Shown here: positions 62,464 to 64,000 of the stretch, one piece after another
Layout of the letters: each line of letters begins with the position of its first letter
Position numbering within the stretch: the stretch's first letter is position 1
NCBI RefSeq assembly: GCF_004022705.2
Contig: NZ_RZOY02000003.1
Location: 372,001 to 436,000, forward strand
Reading direction: 5' to 3'
DNA: 64,000 nt
Source: Mesorhizobium sp. M2D.F.Ca.ET.226.01.1.1
GTDB lineage: Bacteria; Pseudomonadota; Alphaproteobacteria; Rhizobiales; Rhizobiaceae
The notes under the pieces: generated by a model
What the model saw: the letters and a program-made list of their open reading frames with translations, nothing else
Database searches by the model: none
What the model was told of the DNA's origin: nothing
Made by a program: the position numbers and the translations under genes

Positions 62464-62873
62464 TGTTTCTGGACCTCGCCTACTCGCCGACCATCAACCT
62501 TACCACATCTGCTGACACTCGAGCCACGGTGACGAGCGCCGTCACATTTGGCGCATTTCTGCACAATTGCGGCTCGGAATTGCAGCCGACACTTTATTGG
62601 GCGTCGCTCATCTACCTCTCCAAAGCGGTGGTCGGACCAAGCTCACCCAGGCGAGCTTGAAGGCGACCCGCTGCCTTCTCCCCAAGTAAGCTGGTTTCTT
62701 CACTACTGTGTAAAGCCCGCACCATTGCAGCCATGAAATTGCGGGGAGTCCGCGCCGAAGTTCCCGCTGCATTGTGGACGTTAGCGCCGTGCTTCACAGG
62801 ATTACCACTCTCGTGAACGAGCAATCGCTGACGGAGAATTTCTTCCCGGCCGGCGACAGTGATCCGCATCCAA
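62464..62873. other. 410-bp gap; one weak minus-strand ORF at 62612-62890
   Basis: A 92-codon frame on the minus strand (MKSALSWMRITVAGREEILRQ at its start) overlaps the end of the MocR-like gene by 17 bp. It has a plausible soluble composition but resembles nothing I know. It may be a real small gene or a remnant. Nothing else is visible in the gap. Confidence 0.35.
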
Positions 62874-64000
62874 CTAAGGGCCGACTTCATGTCGCTGCGC
62901 TGCCCGAACGGCCTTGGCCAAGAGCCTCACGCTGGAGGCAATAGCGCTATCAGTGATACGTCCATAACCAACGAACAAACGACGCGGTCCCTCTGCCGTC
63001 TGTGAGTACCTGCCGAGCCCCTCGGTCGCCAATCCCCGTTCCCGCAGGCCAGAGACGATTTGGGTTTCGTCGGCCCGGGTAAGTTCGAAGGGCAATCGTA
63101 ATGTCACGTGAAGACCTGCTGCCATGCCTTCGATTTCGAGTTCCGGGAGCTCTGCCGCAAGACAATCGAGAAGGTGCTTCCGACGGCCACGGTAGATCCG
63201 CCGCATTTTCCGCAAATGCCGATCGTACGCGCCCGTTTGAAGGAGATGGGCCAAAGCATCCTGTTCGATCCGGGGAGATCCCTCTTTCCACCGGCGCAGC
63301 TCGGCGTCCATAGGCCGCACCAATTCCGGCGGCACCACGAGCCAGCCAATCCGGAGTGCCGGAGCGAGCGTCTTGCTTGCAGTCCCGGCATATATGACGC
63401 GATCCGCTGCAAGACCCTGCAGCGCTCCGACCGGCGCTTGGTCGTACCGAAACTCGGCATCATAGTCGTCCTCGAGCACATAGCCATCATGTTGCGCGAG
63501 CCATCTGACGAGGCGCTGCCGGCGGCTTGCGCTGAGCACGCCGCCGATCGGAAATTGATGTGAGGGCGTGATCAATGCGCCTTCCGCACCCGTTGCGATA
63601 AGTTGATCGACATCGATTCCATGCTCATCGACTGGGATGGGCACCCTCTGGAGCCCCGCTTTGTCGACGGCGACCCAATCGCTGTAACCTGGATCCTCGA
63701 CGGCGACCCTGCGAAGCCCGACGGCTCGCAGTACAAGGCAGGCCAATGCCCGTCCTTCTGTGAAGCCACTGGTGATGAAAATGTGAGATGGATCAGCGAC
63801 GAGTCCCCGCACCCGGCCAAGATAGTCGGCGAGCGCTGATCGCAGCCTCGGGCTTCCGCGAAGATCCCCATAGCCAAGATCGTTGGCTGGGATGGCATTG
63901 AGCACAGTGCGTATGGCGCTGGCCCAAACTTTGCGCGGGAAGAGTCCAACATCCTATCGCCGGGCGGAGATCGTATCGGATCGGCTGTTCAGGCTTCTCC
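62874..64000 (-). pseudogene. MocR/PdxR-type GntR regulator with aminotransferase domain, 5' end outside window, apparently frameshifted
   Basis: About 370 C-terminal residues of the aminotransferase-like domain are visible: YGDLRGSPRLRSALADYL, EDDYDAEFRYD, YAGTASKTLAPALRIGWLV with the PLP lysine, and RRLFVGYGRI near the end. Immediately upstream DVGLFPRKVWASAIRTVLNA is in the same frame, but a TAG then appears at 63954-63956. The expected preceding text EKPEQPIRYDLRPAI lies in another frame from 64000 to 63955, joining at base 63954. Family members read RPG-x-PD here, so one base was gained or two lost. The N-terminal GntR part lies outside the window. Members regulate amine, pyridoxal or taurine genes. 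Confidence 0.75.

Noticed and set aside
61021..64000. Attachment-site duplication of the tRNA-Ser 3' end
   Set aside because: I looked for GTTCGAATCCCGC downstream within the window and did not see a second copy.

Overview
The window is GC-rich, gene-dense chromosomal DNA of an alphaproteobacterium of the order Rhizobiales. Gene content points to Mesorhizobium or a close relative: soxBDAG, a ubiE-ubiB-coaBC block, tandem DUF992 proteins, many ABC importers and SDR enzymes, and interspersed palindromic repeats of the rhizobial type. This assignment is inference from families and style, since no rRNA is present. I support about 64 protein genes, one tRNA-Ser, several terminators and at least five repeat loci.

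Layout. 0-6 kb: 3' part of a GMC oxidoreductase, a Dabb protein, an MFS carrier, then (minus) a DMT permease, an endonuclease/exonuclease/phosphatase-fold enzyme and a CPA1 antiporter. 6.2-10.2 kb: a four-gene ABC importer. 10.4-18.2 kb: a minus-strand operon (FGase-like amidohydrolase, APC permease, glutamine-synthetase-like ligase, unknown 120-aa protein, aldehyde dehydrogenase, iron alcohol dehydrogenase) with a divergent RpiR regulator. I read it as a gamma-glutamyl-protected amino-alcohol catabolic pathway, and it is the best candidate for an undescribed system here. 18.4-21.7 kb: four translationally coupled genes (GT87, GtrB-like GT2, YdjC deacetylase, GtrA) that look like polyprenyl-phosphate amino-sugar modification machinery. 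21.9-28.3 kb: an ACAD10/11-type acyl-CoA dehydrogenase and a separate APH-type phosphotransferase with SDR, MaoC and TetR genes, probably 4-hydroxyacyl-CoA catabolism.

28.4-41 kb: small secreted and acidic proteins, heterotetrameric sarcosine oxidase, a SET protein, ribosomal protein S21, a TPR lipoprotein, and a tandem DUF992 pair whose second copy carries an in-frame amber codon. 39.6-43.4 kb: an MFS carrier, a LysR regulator and a divergent 2,2-dialkylglycine decarboxylase. 43.5-47.8 kb: a VOC protein, CoaBC with an N-terminal ribbon-helix-helix domain, UbiB and UbiE. 48-59.2 kb: nucleoside uptake and salvage (add, upp, deoA, purine nucleoside phosphorylase, cdd, a BmpA-type ABC importer), interrupted by slyX, an orphan anti-sigma-like gene and a GNAT gene.

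59.4-64 kb: two membrane proteins, tRNA-Ser(GGA), about 700 bp with no recognisable gene, a pentapeptide-repeat protein, and a MocR-type regulator that appears frameshifted near the window edge.

Together the genes describe a soil or plant-associated heterotroph specialised in scavenging amines, methylated glycines, nucleosides and organic acids. Translational coupling through 4-bp ATGA overlaps is frequent. GC-rich hairpins and interspersed palindromes serve as terminators or mRNA processing sites, and in places supply the stop codons of genes.
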